Positions 15,274-24,790 of a stretch of DNA of 64,000 bases are shown one piece after another. Position 1 is the first letter of the stretch. Each line of letters begins with the position of its first letter. The translations under genes were made by a program, and so were the position numbers. The stretch is from Taklimakanibacter sp050246735. Its GTDB lineage: Bacteria > Pseudomonadota > Alphaproteobacteria > Rhizobiales > Aestuariivirgaceae. The DNA lies in the NCBI GenBank assembly GCA_050246735.1, contig JBFWVM010000004.1, positions 248,001 through 312,000 on the forward strand, given 5' to 3'. The notes under the pieces are model-generated. The model was not told the DNA's origin. It saw only the letters and a program-made list of their open reading frames with translations, and searched no databases.

Positions 15274-17922
15274 ATGACCGTCGTCGTCGTCGAATCGCCC
15301 GCAAAGGCCAAAACGATCAACAAGTATCTGGGCAAGGACTATATCGTCCTCGCCTCCTACGGCCATGTGCGCGACCTGCCGCCCAAGGACGGGTCGGTGC
15401 GCCCCGACGAGGACTTCGCCATGTCCTGGGAAGTGGACGGCAAGTCGGCCAAGCGGATGTCCGACATCGCCGCCGCCCTCAAGGACAGCAACCGGCTGAT
15501 CCTGGCGACCGACCCCGACCGGGAGGGTGAAGCGATCTCCTGGCATGTCCTGGAAATCCTCAGGAAGAAGGGCGTGCTCAAAGGCAAGGAAATCGACCGG
15601 GTCGTCTTCAACGCCATCACCAAGCAATCGGTGCTCGATGCGATGAAGCACCCGCGGCAGGTCGATCCGGCGCTGGTCGACGCCTATCTCGCCCGCCGCG
15701 CGCTCGACTACCTCGTCGGCTTCACCTTGTCCCCCGTCCTCTGGCGCAAGCTGCCGGGCGCGCGCTCGGCGGGACGCGTACAGTCGGTGGCTCTGCGCAT
15801 CATCTGCGATCGTGAACTCGAGATCGAAGCCTTCAGGGCGCAGGAATACTGGACGATCGATGCGAGCTTCACCTCGCCCAGGGGCGATCTCTTCTCCGCC
15901 CGCCTCAACGCCGTCGACGGCAAGCGCCTCGGCAAGCTCGATATCGCGAACGAGGCGCAGGCCAAAGCCGTCGTGGCTGCCCTCGATGGTGCGCGATTCG
16001 CCGTGGACGCGGTCGAGTCCAAGCCGGTCAAGCGTCACCCCTATCCGCCTTTCCGCACCGCCACCCTTCAGCAGGAGGCCTCGCGCAAGCTTGGCTTCTC
16101 CTCGGCCAAGACCATGCAGATCGCCCAGCGGCTCTATGAGGGCGTCAATATCGGCGGCGAGGCGACCGGTCTCATTACTTATATGCGCACCGACGGCGTC
16201 GATCTCGCCGGCGAGGCGATCGCGGCCACCCGCAACGCCATCCTGAAGCGTTTCGGCGAGCCCTATCTGCCGTCCGTGCCGCGCAAATACACCACCAAGG
16301 CCAAGAATGCGCAGGAAGCGCATGAGGCGATCCGGCCGACCGACCTTTTCCGCTTCCCGGAGAACATCCGCCGCCATCTCGATGCCGATCAGCAGGCCCT
16401 CTATGAGCTCATCTGGAAGCGCACCATCGCAAGCCAGATGGAGAGTGCCGAGATCGAGCGAACCACCGCCGATCTCGGCGCCAGGGGCGGCGACGGCAAG
16501 ACCTACGCCTTCCGCGCCACCGGCTCCGTCGTCAAGTTCGACGGCTTCCTCAAGCTCTATCAGGAAGGGCTGGACGACGAGGAGGACGAGGATGCGAGAC
16601 GCCTGCCGGCCCTGGCGCGCGGCGACGGCGTCGGCGTCCAGACGATTCTCCCCGAACAGCACTTCACCGAGCCGCCGCCGCGCTATTCCGAAGCCACCCT
16701 CATCAAGAAGCTCGAGGAGCTCGGCATCGGCAGGCCTTCGACCTATACGGCGATCTTCTCGACCTTGCGCGACCGCGGCTATGTCAGGCTCGACAAGAAA
16801 CGCCTGATCCCGGAGGACAAGGGCCGGCTCGTCACCGCCTTCCTCGAGGCCTTCTTCAAGCGCTATGTCGAATATGACTTCACCGCCAATCTCGAGGAGC
16901 AGCTCGACCGCATCTCCAATGGCGAGATCGACTGGAAGGCGGTGCTGCGCGACTTCTGGCAGGACTTCATCGGCGCCGTGGGCGACATCCAGGACCTGCG
17001 CATCACCAATGTGCTCGACGCGCTGAACGAGATCCTGGGGCCGCATGTGTTCCCGGAGCGCGCCGACGGCGCTCCGGCGCGCGCCTGCCCGTCCTGCGCC
17101 AACGGGCAATTGTCGCTCAAGATCGGGAAGTTCGGCGCCTTTGTCGGCTGCTCCAACTATCCCGACTGCCGCTATACGCGCCAGATCACGCCCGGCAGCG
17201 GCTCTGAAGACGCAGTCCCGGCCGAGGGCATCCTCATCGGCCATGATCCCGAAACCGGTCTTCCCGTCACCCGGCGCGACGGCCGGTTTGGCCCCTATCT
17301 GCAATTGGGCGAGGCGAGCGAGGATGAGAAGCCGCGCCGCGCCTCGATCCCGAAAAAGAGCGATCCGGCCGGCATCGATCTCGAGGCCGCGCTGAAGCTC
17401 CTGTCGCTGCCGCGCGAGGTCGGGCTGCATCCCGAGACCGGCAAGCCGATCGTCGCCAATTTCGGGCGCTTTGGCCCCTTCATCCTGCATGACGGGGTCT
17501 ATGCCACCCTCAAGGACCCCGAGGACGTCTATACGATAGGGCTCAACCGTGCCGTCGACCTCATTGCGGAAAAGAAGGAGAAGAGCGCCAACCGCAAGCG
17601 TCCCGGCGCCCTCAAGGAGCTCGGCGAGCATCCGGACGGCGGCCCGATCCATGTGATGTCGGGACGCTACGGCCCCTATGTGAAATGGGGCAAGGTGAAT
17701 GCGACGCTGCCCTCCGACAAGGCCCCGGAAGCGACGACGCTCGCGGAGGCCGTCGCCCTCGTCAATGCCCGCGCCGGCAAAGGCAAGGCCGCAAGCAAGA
17801 CCAAGGTCAAGGCCGGCAAAGCGGCGAAGCGGGAGACGGCCGGTGAAAAGCCGGCCAAGCCCGCGGCCAGGACAGCCAGGCGGAGCAAGAAGGCGACTGC
17901 AAAAGACAAGGTGAGTGCCTGA
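15274..17922 (+). CDS. topA: DNA topoisomerase I
   Basis: This 882-residue type IA topoisomerase relaxes negative supercoils. The Toprim domain starts with VVVESPAKAKTINKYLGKDY and has the acidic TDPDREGEAISWH. The catalytic tyrosine is Tyr303 in LITYMRTDGV. A single C-terminal zinc ribbon (CPSCANG and CSNYPDC, about 605-630) is followed by repeats of the FGRFGPF and GRYGPYVKWG type, then a lysine/alanine-rich tail from about residue 830. The 210-base gap upstream is less GC-rich than the genes and probably holds the promoter. It overlaps rnr by 8 bases. Confidence 0.97.
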   Translation: MTVVVVESPAKAKTINKYLGKDYIVLASYGHVRDLPPKDGSVRPDEDFAMSWEVDGKSAKRMSDIAAALKDSNRLILATDPDREGEAISWHVLEILRKKGVLKGKEIDRVVFNAITKQSVLDAMKHPRQVDPALVDAYLARRALDYLVGFTLSPVLWRKLPGARSAGRVQSVALRIICDRELEIEAFRAQEYWTIDASFTSPRGDLFSARLNAVDGKRLGKLDIANEAQAKAVVAALDGARFAVDAVESKPVKRHPYPPFRTATLQQEASRKLGFSSAKTMQIAQRLYEGVNIGGEATGLITYMRTDGVDLAGEAIAATRNAILKRFGEPYLPSVPRKYTTKAKNAQEAHEAIRPTDLFRFPENIRRHLDADQQALYELIWKRTIASQMESAEIERTTADLGARGGDGKTYAFRATGSVVKFDGFLKLYQEGLDDEEDEDARRLPALARGDGVGVQTILPEQHFTEPPPRYSEATLIKKLEELGIGRPSTYTAIFSTLRDRGYVRLDKKRLIPEDKGRLVTAFLEAFFKRYVEYDFTANLEEQLDRISNGEIDWKAVLRDFWQDFIGAVGDIQDLRITNVLDALNEILGPHVFPERADGAPARACPSCANGQLSLKIGKFGAFVGCSNYPDCRYTRQITPGSGSEDAVPAEGILIGHDPETGLPVTRRDGRFGPYLQLGEASEDEKPRRASIPKKSDPAGIDLEAALKLLSLPREVGLHPETGKPIVANFGRFGPFILHDGVYATLKDPEDVYTIGLNRAVDLIAEKKEKSANRKRPGALKELGEHPDGGPIHVMSGRYGPYVKWGKVNATLPSDKAPEATTLAEAVALVNARAGKGKAASKTKVKAGKAAKRETAGEKPAKPAARTARRSKKATAKDKVSA

Positions 17923-20179
17923 GACCGTGGCGCGCAAGGCGAATTCAGCCCTCCCCGATCTGCCGACGGCCGACCAGATCCTCGACTTCATAAAGAACAG
18001 CCCCGGAAAGGTGGGCAAGCGTGAGATCGCGCGCGCCTTCGCCATCAAGGGCGGCGACCGGATTGCGCTGAAGCGCCTGCTCAAGACCCTCGAGGACGAA
18101 GGCAGGCTCAAGCGCGCGGGCCGCGCCATCGGCAGGGGTGGCGAACTGCCTTCGATCGCCGCTCTCGAGATCGTGGCGCGCGACGATGACGGCGAGCTCG
18201 TCGCCGAGCCGGCGGAGTGGGATGACGACGCAGCAGGCGCGCGGCCCAAGATCCTCATCGTCGCGCAGCCGGCAAGAGGAACATTGCAAGAGGCCCAGCC
18301 CGCGGCGGTGGGCGACCGGGTCCTGGCGAGGATCGAGCCCGACAGGGATCCCAAGATCCCCTATCGCGGGCGCATCATCCGCAAGCTCACCTCGCGCAGC
18401 ACGCGGGTCCTCGGCATATTCCGCCATGCCAGAGGCCAGGAGGCGCGCATCGTGCCGATCGACAAGAAGGCGCGCGGCGACCTCAAGGTGCAGCCCGGCC
18501 ATGAGGGCGGCGCCAGGTCCGGCGAGCTCGTTGCGGTGGAGGTGATGCGCGGACGCGGCCTGGGGCTCGCCACCGCCCGGGTGAAGGAGCGGCTCGGCGA
18601 CATCACCGATCAGCGCAACATATCGCTCATCGCCATCGAGCATCACGGCATCCCCTCTGAATTCCCGGCGCGGGCGCTTGCCGAGGCGGAGGCGCTCAAG
18701 CCCTTCTCGCCGGCGAACCGCTTCGATCTCAGAGACTACCCGCTGATCACCATCGACCCGCCGGACGCCCGCGACCACGACGACGCGGTGTGGGCCGAGC
18801 CCGACGACGATCCCCGGAATGAAGGCGGCGTCAAGGTGCTGGTCGCCATCGCCGACGTCGCCGCCTATGTGCGTCCGGGCAGCGCGCTCGACCGTGAGGC
18901 GCGCATTCGCGGCAACTCGGTGTATTTTCCCGACCGCGTGGTGCCGATGCTGCCGGAGCGGATTTCCAACGATCTCTGCTCGCTGCGCGAAGGCGAGGAC
19001 CGGCCGTGCCTTGCCTGCTTCATGACCTTCGACCGCCACGGCACCAAGCGGAAGCATCATTTCGTCCGCGCCGTCATGCGCTCGGCCGCCAGACTCTCCT
19101 ATCAGCAGGCGCAGGCGGCGATCGATGGCAGGCCCGACGACCGGACCGGTCCGCTGCTCGAGCCCGTGCTCGAGCCGCTTTGGCGCGCCTATCGCGTGGC
19201 GCTGAAAAGCCGCAACAAGCGCGAGCCGCTCGAGCTCGATCTGCCCGAGCGCAAGCTGATCCTCGACGCGCACGGCCTCATCGAGCGGGTCGTCACGCCC
19301 GACCGGCTCGATGCGCACAAGCTCATCGAGGAATTCATGATCCAGGCCAATGTGGCGGCAGCCGAGATCCTCGAGGCGCGCAAGGTGCCCCTGCTCTATC
19401 GCGTGCATGCGGAACCTGCGCCGGAAAAGATCAAGAGCCTGGCCGAGTTCCTGAAAACCGTGAACATCAACCTTGCCAAGGGCCAGCACATGCAGCCCCG
19501 CCAGTTCAACCAGATTCTCAAGCAGGTCGAGGGCAAGGACTATCAGCATGTCGTGAACGAAGTGGTGCTGCGAAGCCAGGCACAGGCGGTCTACGATACC
19601 GAGAATATCGGGCATTTCGGCCTGAGCTTGCGGCACTATGCGCATTTCACCTCGCCGATCCGGCGCTATGCTGACCTGATCGTGCACCGCGCACTCATCA
19701 CCGCTCTCGACCTCGGGCCCGACGGGCTTTCGCCCGAGGATATCGCGCGCATGAGCGACACTGCCGAGCTCGTTTCCGGCGCCGAAAGACGCGCCATGGC
19801 GGCGGAACGCGAGACGGCCGACCGGCTCATTGCAAGTCATCTCGCGTCGCAGATCGGCGCCAGCTTCCAGGGCCGGATCGGCGGCGTGGTCGCGGCCGGC
19901 CTCTTCGTCACGCTCAACGACACGGGAGCCGACGGGTTCATCCCGGCCGGCACGCTGGGCTCGGATTATTTCGTCTATGACGAGACCCGGCGCGCGCTGA
20001 TCGGCGAGCGCACCGGCGAGACGTTCCAGCTCGGCGATCCGGTCGAGGTCCGCCTCGTCGAAGCGGCGCCCGTCTCGGGCGGCCTGCGTTTCGAGATGCT
20101 GAGCGGCGGCCGCAAGGGCAAGCCGGTGTCGCGCCGGTCGATGCGCGGCCGCGTCAGGGCCCGCGGCGGCCGGCGATGA
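17915..20179 (+). CDS. rnr: Ribonuclease R
   Basis: This 754-residue processive 3'-5' exoribonuclease degrades structured RNA. It has an N-terminal winged helix (about 15-60), cold-shock domains to about 240, the RNB domain with the metal motif PPDARDHDDAVW near 280, a LRHYAHFTSPIRRYADL segment near 570, an S1 domain at about 645-730, and a basic tail. The GTG at 17915 overlaps topA by 8 bases; a second GTG at 17927 is possible. RNase R works with tmRNA-SmpB, and smpB is about 3 kb downstream. Confidence 0.96.
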   Translation: MPETVARKANSALPDLPTADQILDFIKNSPGKVGKREIARAFAIKGGDRIALKRLLKTLEDEGRLKRAGRAIGRGGELPSIAALEIVARDDDGELVAEPAEWDDDAAGARPKILIVAQPARGTLQEAQPAAVGDRVLARIEPDRDPKIPYRGRIIRKLTSRSTRVLGIFRHARGQEARIVPIDKKARGDLKVQPGHEGGARSGELVAVEVMRGRGLGLATARVKERLGDITDQRNISLIAIEHHGIPSEFPARALAEAEALKPFSPANRFDLRDYPLITIDPPDARDHDDAVWAEPDDDPRNEGGVKVLVAIADVAAYVRPGSALDREARIRGNSVYFPDRVVPMLPERISNDLCSLREGEDRPCLACFMTFDRHGTKRKHHFVRAVMRSAARLSYQQAQAAIDGRPDDRTGPLLEPVLEPLWRAYRVALKSRNKREPLELDLPERKLILDAHGLIERVVTPDRLDAHKLIEEFMIQANVAAAEILEARKVPLLYRVHAEPAPEKIKSLAEFLKTVNINLAKGQHMQPRQFNQILKQVEGKDYQHVVNEVVLRSQAQAVYDTENIGHFGLSLRHYAHFTSPIRRYADLIVHRALITALDLGPDGLSPEDIARMSDTAELVSGAERRAMAAERETADRLIASHLASQIGASFQGRIGGVVAAGLFVTLNDTGADGFIPAGTLGSDYFVYDETRRALIGERTGETFQLGDPVEVRLVEAAPVSGGLRFEMLSGGRKGKPVSRRSMRGRVRARGGRR

Positions 20180-20898
20180 GCGGACACGATCCCGAGCTTT
20201 CGACGTCACGGCATTTTCCCGTGACGCAAAAGCCGCGCGATGCCGCGACGCTGATCATCGTCCGGCACGATGACGCGTCTCCCAGGGTCCTGCTCGGCCA
20301 GAGGCATGACAGCCATGCCTTCATGCCCAGCAAATTCGTCTTTCCGGGAGGACGGCTGGATACCGGCGACATGCGGACCAAGGTCGGCCTCGACCTGCAT
20401 CCGGCGGTGCATGAAAAACTGCTGCGGCGCATGCGCGGGCGGGCCAGTCCGGGCCGCGCCCGCGGGCTCGCGGTCGCGGCCATAAGGGAAACCTATGAGG
20501 AGACCGGGCTGTTCCTTGGAGACCTTCCCTGCGCGTTCGCCGATGAGGACTGGACCGATGTCCTTGCCGCGGCCCGGCTCGATCTTTCGGGCCTGCGCTA
20601 CTTCGCGCGCGCCATAACGCCGCCCGGGCGCACGCGCCGCTTCGACTCGCGCTTCTTCGTGGCCAATGCGCGCCATATCGGCAACCTCGACAACCCCCGG
20701 CACCCGGGTTCTGGCGAGCTCCTTACGCCGCACTGGTTCAATTTTGCCGAGGCCCTGGAGCTCGACTTGCCGACCATCACGCGCGATATCCTGAAGCGCC
20801 TTCAGCCCCTGATGGAGAAGCAGGAGGAGCTCGGGCCGGACCAGCCCGTCTCCTTCCAATACTTCAGAGGCAAGAGCTGGCGCGAGGAGACGCTCTGA
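20176..20898 (+). CDS. NUDIX hydrolase
   Basis: This 240-residue protein has the Nudix core RETYEETG near residues 104-111, which binds metal and cleaves nucleoside-diphosphate-X bonds. The upstream part of the classical box (GX5E) is altered: Arg lies where the first Glu is usual, so catalytic details may differ. The N-terminal half has LIIVRHDDASPRVLLGQRH and FPGGRLD, as in larger Nudix proteins of the coenzyme A or NUDT19 type. It overlaps rnr by 4 bases, and its stop abuts the stop of the next, convergent gene with no spacer. Substrate unknown. Confidence 0.88.
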   Translation: MSGHDPELSTSRHFPVTQKPRDAATLIIVRHDDASPRVLLGQRHDSHAFMPSKFVFPGGRLDTGDMRTKVGLDLHPAVHEKLLRRMRGRASPGRARGLAVAAIRETYEETGLFLGDLPCAFADEDWTDVLAAARLDLSGLRYFARAITPPGRTRRFDSRFFVANARHIGNLDNPRHPGSGELLTPHWFNFAEALELDLPTITRDILKRLQPLMEKQEELGPDQPVSFQYFRGKSWREETL

Positions 20899-21507
20899 CT
20901 ATTCGACCACGACCGTGGCGCCGACCTCGACCCGGTCGAAGAGGTCGATCACTTCCTCGTTCAGGAGCCTGATGCAGCCCGAGGAGACCGCACGGCCGAT
21001 GCTCCAGGGCTGGTTGGTGCCATGGATGCGGTACAGCGTCGATCCGATATAGAGGGCGCGGGCGCCCAGCGGATTTTCGGGACCGCCCACCATGTGCGCC
21101 GGGATATAGTTGCCACGCTCCGCCTCACGCTCGATCATCTCCCTCGGCGGACGCCAGTCCGGCCATTTCGCCTTTCGGGTGATCCTGTCGGTGCCCGACC
21201 AGGTGAAACCCTCGCGCCCGACACCGATGCCATATCGGATGGCGCGGCCGCCGGGCAGGACATAATAGAGCTTGCGTTCGGCGGTGCGGATGACGATGGA
21301 GCCCGGCGCCATCATGGTGCTGAACTCGACGAATTCCTTGCCCCTGTAGCGCGAGCGGCGCATCCGCGGCTGCTCGGCGCTCATCCCGCCGATGATCTCG
21401 AACGTATCGGCGGAGAAGGTGATCGGTTCGGCTTTGCCCGAGGCCGCCAGCAATGTGAGGACGGCCAGTCCCGCCAGGGGTGAGAGAAGACGCATGTACA
21501 TACTCAT
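20899..21507 (-). CDS. L,D-transpeptidase (YkuD family)
   Basis: This ~202-residue exported enzyme cross-links peptidoglycan or attaches proteins to it. A signal peptide (MRLLSPLAGLAVLTLLAASG, cleavage near KA-EP) is followed by the YkuD domain. The catalytic motif is HGTNQPWSIGRAVSSGCIR with the active cysteine in SSGC, and PPREMIERE precedes it, as in alphaproteobacterial paralogs. Possible starts are at 21537, 21507, 21501 and 21495; none has a clear ribosome site, and 21507 was chosen to keep a complete signal peptide. Confidence 0.9.
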   Translation of the reverse strand: MSMYMRLLSPLAGLAVLTLLAASGKAEPITFSADTFEIIGGMSAEQPRMRRSRYRGKEFVEFSTMMAPGSIVIRTAERKLYYVLPGGRAIRYGIGVGREGFTWSGTDRITRKAKWPDWRPPREMIEREAERGNYIPAHMVGGPENPLGARALYIGSTLYRIHGTNQPWSIGRAVSSGCIRLLNEEVIDLFDRVEVGATVVVE

Positions 21508-21549
21508 TGTCGCCGATGCCGGCGCGCCCGGAAGCATGCCGGGGAGTGG

Positions 21550-22059
21550 TTAAGACTCCCTTTCGGCCGCCTCGCCCAGGACCGCACCGCCGCGCGCGAA
21601 TCCCGACAAGAGACGCCGCATCGTCCGGGCGCTCAGGCGCGTGACCGGATGGCGCCAGCCGGGGGCTATTTCGGACAGGGGCGTCAGCACGAAATCGCGC
21701 TCGGCGATGCCCGGATGCGGCAGCATGAGCCGGCCGCGGCGAACAAGCCCGTGATAGTCGAGAAGATCGAGATCGAGCGTGCGCGGCCCCCAGCGCAGGC
21801 GGCGGCGGCGGCCGGCGCGGCGCTCGATGTCGTGCAAGTGATGCATCAGCGTCTCGGCCGGCATCGCGGTCGCGATCCGGGCTGCCGCATTGACGAAGCT
21901 CGGCTGGTTCACCTTGCCGAAGGGCGCCGTCTCCACCAGGCGCGACGCAGCGATGAGCCGCGTGCCGCCGGCATCGAGCTCGCGCAGCGCGCGCAGCACC
22001 GTCTCGCGCGGGGTGCCCCACGGACCGGAAACATTGCTGCCGAGGCCCACCAGGATCAT
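21550..22059 (-). CDS. folK: 2-amino-4-hydroxy-6-hydroxymethyldihydropteridine pyrophosphokinase
   Basis: This 169-residue enzyme (HPPK) pyrophosphorylates 6-hydroxymethyl-dihydropterin in folate synthesis. Motifs in order are LVGLGSNVSG at the start, ETAPFGKVNQPSFVNAA near 45-60, ERRAGRRRRLRWGPR near 80, and the signature GPRTLDLDLL at about 91-100. It stands alone, without folB or folP beside it. It is divergent from the NYN gene, with 66 bases between. Confidence 0.95.
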   Translation of the reverse strand: MILVGLGSNVSGPWGTPRETVLRALRELDAGGTRLIAASRLVETAPFGKVNQPSFVNAAARIATAMPAETLMHHLHDIERRAGRRRRLRWGPRTLDLDLLDYHGLVRRGRLMLPHPGIAERDFVLTPLSEIAPGWRHPVTRLSARTMRRLLSGFARGGAVLGEAAERES

Positions 22060-22125
22060 ATTTGACCTTGAGCTTGCGTCTGCAAGGGACTATCAAAGCA
22101 CTGTTTCAAATAGGAGATTTCGATC

Positions 22126-22734
22126 ATGAATTTTTACCAGGACGAACGCTTGGCGCTTTTTATCGACGGTGCAAATCTTTACGCAACAGCAAAATCGCTG
22201 GGCTTCGACATCGACTACCGGAGACTCCTGAGCTTCTTTCGCAAGCGCTCCAGGCTCATCCGCGCCATCTATTACACCGCGCTCATGGAAGATGCCGAAT
22301 ATTCGCCGATCCGGCCCCTCATCGACTGGCTCGACTACAATGGGTACCGCGTGGTGACCAAGCCCGCCAAGGAATTCACCGACTCGCTCGGGCGCCGCAA
22401 GGTGAAGGGCAATATGGACATCGAGCTTGCCATCGACGTCATGCAGCTCGCCGAGAATCTCGATCACGTCGTCCTGTTCTCGGGCGACGGCGATTTCCGC
22501 TCGCTGGTCCAGGCGGTCCAGGCGAAAGGCAAGCGAACCAGCGTCGTCTCCACGCTCACCACGCGCCCGCCCATGGTGGCGGACGAATTGCGCCGGCAGA
22601 CCGACCAGTTCATCGATCTCGCCGATCTTCGCGACGAGATCGGACGCGAACCGAGCGAGCGTATCGAGCGGGCGCGCGAGCGGTCGGCGCCGCAGCAGGC
22701 CGCCGGATCGTTCGAGGATTTCGCCGACATCTGA
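22126..22734 (+). CDS. NYN domain protein (LabA/DUF88 family)
   Basis: This 202-residue protein has a PIN-like NYN domain, probably a metal-dependent RNase. Acidic residues sit in ALFIDGANLYATAKSLG (Asp near 12), NMDIELAIDVM (near 97-104) and LFSGDGDFRSLV (near 119). LabA-type proteins are common and their roles are mostly unknown. An AGGAGAT ribosome site precedes the ATG. The uracil-DNA glycosylase gene follows within 10 bases on the same strand, so the two probably share a transcript. Confidence 0.88.
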   Translation: MNFYQDERLALFIDGANLYATAKSLGFDIDYRRLLSFFRKRSRLIRAIYYTALMEDAEYSPIRPLIDWLDYNGYRVVTKPAKEFTDSLGRRKVKGNMDIELAIDVMQLAENLDHVVLFSGDGDFRSLVQAVQAKGKRTSVVSTLTTRPPMVADELRRQTDQFIDLADLRDEIGREPSERIERARERSAPQQAAGSFEDFADI

Positions 22735-22742
22735 GCGCGAGA

Positions 22743-23366
22743 TTGGTCCCTTCCCCCGATTGTCCGCTCTGTCCGCGGCTCGCCGCCTTCCGCGATACCC
22801 AGCGGGCCGCGCATGACGGGTGGTTCAATGCGCCGGTCCCGTCCTTCGGCAACGCTGATGCGCGGCTTCTTGTCGTCGGCCTCGCTCCGGGCCTGCGCGG
22901 CGCCAACCGCACCGGCCGGCCGTTCACCGGCGACTATGCCGGCGACCTCCTCTATGCGACGCTGCAGCGCTTCGGCTTCGCCAAGGGGGTCTATCGCGCC
23001 GATCCTCACGACGGCCTCACGCTCGTCGACTGCATGATCACCAACGCGGTGCGTTGCGTGCCGCCCGAGAACAAGCCGCTGCCCGTCGAGATCAGGACCT
23101 GCAACATCTTTCTGAGCGATCAGATCGCAAGCCTGCGGAATCTCTCGGTCATCGTGGCGCTCGGACGCATCGCCCACGATGCGGTGCTGACGGCGCTCGG
23201 CGAAAGGAAATCGCGTCATGTCTTCGGCCATGGCGCGCAGCATGCGGTCGGCACGGTCAGGTTCTTCGACAGCTATCACTGCTCGCGCTACAACACCAAC
23301 ACCGGCGTGCTCACGACCGAGATGTTCGAGGCGGTCTTCGCGAAGGTACGGGCGGCGCTTCCCTGA
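22743..23366 (+). CDS. Uracil-DNA glycosylase, family 5 (UdgB type)
   Basis: This ~207-residue enzyme removes uracil from DNA. The N-terminal PDCPLCPRL contains two of the likely iron-sulfur cysteines; others are in AVRCVPPENKP and RTCNIF. Motif 1 is VVGLAPGLRGANRTGRPFTG, as in family 5 proteins that use GLAPG, and the late HCSRYNTNTG matches their motif 3. The frame is open further upstream over the NYN gene; the first start that fits homology is a TTG at 22743, so the exact start is uncertain. It ends 13 bases from the convergent smpB stop. Confidence 0.87.
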   Translation: MVPSPDCPLCPRLAAFRDTQRAAHDGWFNAPVPSFGNADARLLVVGLAPGLRGANRTGRPFTGDYAGDLLYATLQRFGFAKGVYRADPHDGLTLVDCMITNAVRCVPPENKPLPVEIRTCNIFLSDQIASLRNLSVIVALGRIAHDAVLTALGERKSRHVFGHGAQHAVGTVRFFDSYHCSRYNTNTGVLTTEMFEAVFAKVRAALP

Positions 23367-23379
23367 CGCCGGCGTGGTC

Positions 23380-23877
23380 TCACCCCTTGTCGCGCAGAAG
23401 CCGCGCCTTCTCGCGGTCCCATGAGCGCTCCTTGATCTTGTCGCGCTTGTCGTGGAGCTTCCTGCCGCGCGCCAGAGCGATGCCGACCTTGGCCCGGCCC
23501 CGGGCGTTGAAATAGACGCGCAGCGGCACGATGGTGAGGCCTTCCCGCAGCACGCCGCCCGACAGCTTGTCGATCTCGCGCGCATGAAGGAGGAGGCGGC
23601 GCGGCCGCTTGGTCTCATGATTGAAGCGGTTGGCCTCGCGGTATTCCGGAATATATGCATTGACCAGGAAGAGCTCGCCGTCCCTCACCGCGGCATAGGA
23701 TTCGGCGATATTCGCCTTGCCGGAGCGCAGCGACTTGACTTCCGGGCCTTTCAGCTCGATGCCGGCCTCGTAGGTGTCGATGATCTCATAGTCGAAACGG
23801 GCGCGCCGGTTGTCGGCGACAACCTTTACGCCGTCCTCCTTGCGCGAGGACTTCGTTCCGCCGCTCTTGGACGACAT
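23380..23877 (-). CDS. smpB: SsrA-binding protein SmpB
   Basis: This 165-residue protein binds tmRNA and carries it to stalled ribosomes. It shows the family pattern: NRRARFDYEIIDTYEAGI, ELKGPEVKSLRSGKANI near residue 42-58, HETKRPRRLLLHAREI, and the C-terminal KKL-like basic tail (GIALARGRKLHDKRDKIKER). It follows dapA on the same strand with a 7-base gap. No ssrA (tmRNA) gene was recognised next to it. Confidence 0.97.
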   Translation of the reverse strand: MSSKSGGTKSSRKEDGVKVVADNRRARFDYEIIDTYEAGIELKGPEVKSLRSGKANIAESYAAVRDGELFLVNAYIPEYREANRFNHETKRPRRLLLHAREIDKLSGGVLREGLTIVPLRVYFNARGRAKVGIALARGRKLHDKRDKIKERSWDREKARLLRDKG

Positions 23878-23884
23878 GGTTTCC

Positions 23885-24766
23885 TCAGTTCAGCAGCCCG
23901 GCATGCACCATCGCGGCGCGCACCTGCTTCTTGCAGGCTTCCGAGGGCTCGACGAGCGGCAGCCTGATGTCGGCCCGGCAATGGCCGAGGAGGCTCACCG
24001 CATATTTGACCGGCGCCGGGGACGTCTCGACGAAGAGCGCGGTGTGAAGCGGCATCAGCCGGTCCTGCAGCTTGAGAGCCGTGCGGAAATCGCCCGCAAG
24101 CGTCGCGTTCTGGAATTCGGCGCACAAACGCGGCGCCACGTTCGCCGTCACCGAAATGCAGCCGACGCCCCCATGGGCGTTGAAGCCGAGAGCGGTACCG
24201 TCCTCACCCGAAAGCTGGGTGAAATCCTCCCCCGAGATCTCGCGCTGGCGCGACGGGCGGGTCAGATCGGCGCTGGCATCCTTCGTGCCGATGATATTGG
24301 CGTGATCCTTGGCGAGGCGGGCCAGGGTTTCGACCGATATATTCGCAACGGTCCGGCCCGGAACATTGTAGACCAGTATGGGAATGTCGACCGCCCTGGC
24401 GATGGCGCTGAAATGCGCATAGATCCCCTCCTGCGTCGGCTTGTTGTAGTAAGGCACGACGATCAGGGCGGCATCCGCCTTGGCCTTCTTGGCATGAAGC
24501 GTGTATTCGATGGCTTCGTTGGTATTGTTGGAACCCGTGCCGGCAATAACGGGAACCCGGCCGGCCGCCACCTCGATGGTGATCTCGATCACGCGCTTGT
24601 GTTCTTCCGGGCTGACGGTCGGCGATTCACCGGTCGTGCCGACCGGAACCAGCCCATGGCTGCCCTCTTTGATCTGCCAATTCACGAATTTACGGAAGGC
24701 GTCCTCATCGACGCGCCCGTCCCTTATCGGCGTGATCAAAGCAGGAAAAGAACCCTTGAGCTGCAC
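23885..24766 (-). CDS. dapA: 4-hydroxy-tetrahydrodipicolinate synthase
   Basis: This 293-residue aldolase condenses pyruvate and aspartate semialdehyde in lysine and peptidoglycan precursor synthesis. It has GSFPALITPIRDGRVDE at the start, GTTGESPTVSPEEH near 43, the conserved tyrosine in LVYNVPGRT, and the Schiff-base lysine in IIGTKDASADL. The start is a GTG at 24766. Its gene pair with smpB and the divergent slt gene mark it as the housekeeping copy. A second DapA-family gene at 43024-43935 lies in a catabolic operon. Confidence 0.95.
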   Translation of the reverse strand: MQLKGSFPALITPIRDGRVDEDAFRKFVNWQIKEGSHGLVPVGTTGESPTVSPEEHKRVIEITIEVAAGRVPVIAGTGSNNTNEAIEYTLHAKKAKADAALIVVPYYNKPTQEGIYAHFSAIARAVDIPILVYNVPGRTVANISVETLARLAKDHANIIGTKDASADLTRPSRQREISGEDFTQLSGEDGTALGFNAHGGVGCISVTANVAPRLCAEFQNATLAGDFRTALKLQDRLMPLHTALFVETSPAPVKYAVSLLGHCRADIRLPLVEPSEACKKQVRAAMVHAGLLN

Positions 24767-24790
24767 GGTCTTGTCTCCGGTAAGAACTTG

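Noticed and set aside
15178..18354. 1058-residue open frame antisense to topA and rnr
   Set aside because: Low-complexity, Arg/Gly/Asp/Leu-rich translation without family motifs, lying on the opposite strand of two clear genes; an artefact of GC-rich codon use.
17945..20209. 754-residue frame antisense to rnr
   Set aside because: Mirror of rnr third-position bias; no motif.
23367..23884. tmRNA gene near smpB
   Set aside because: Only 13 and 7 bases lie between smpB and its neighbours; there is no room for ssrA here.
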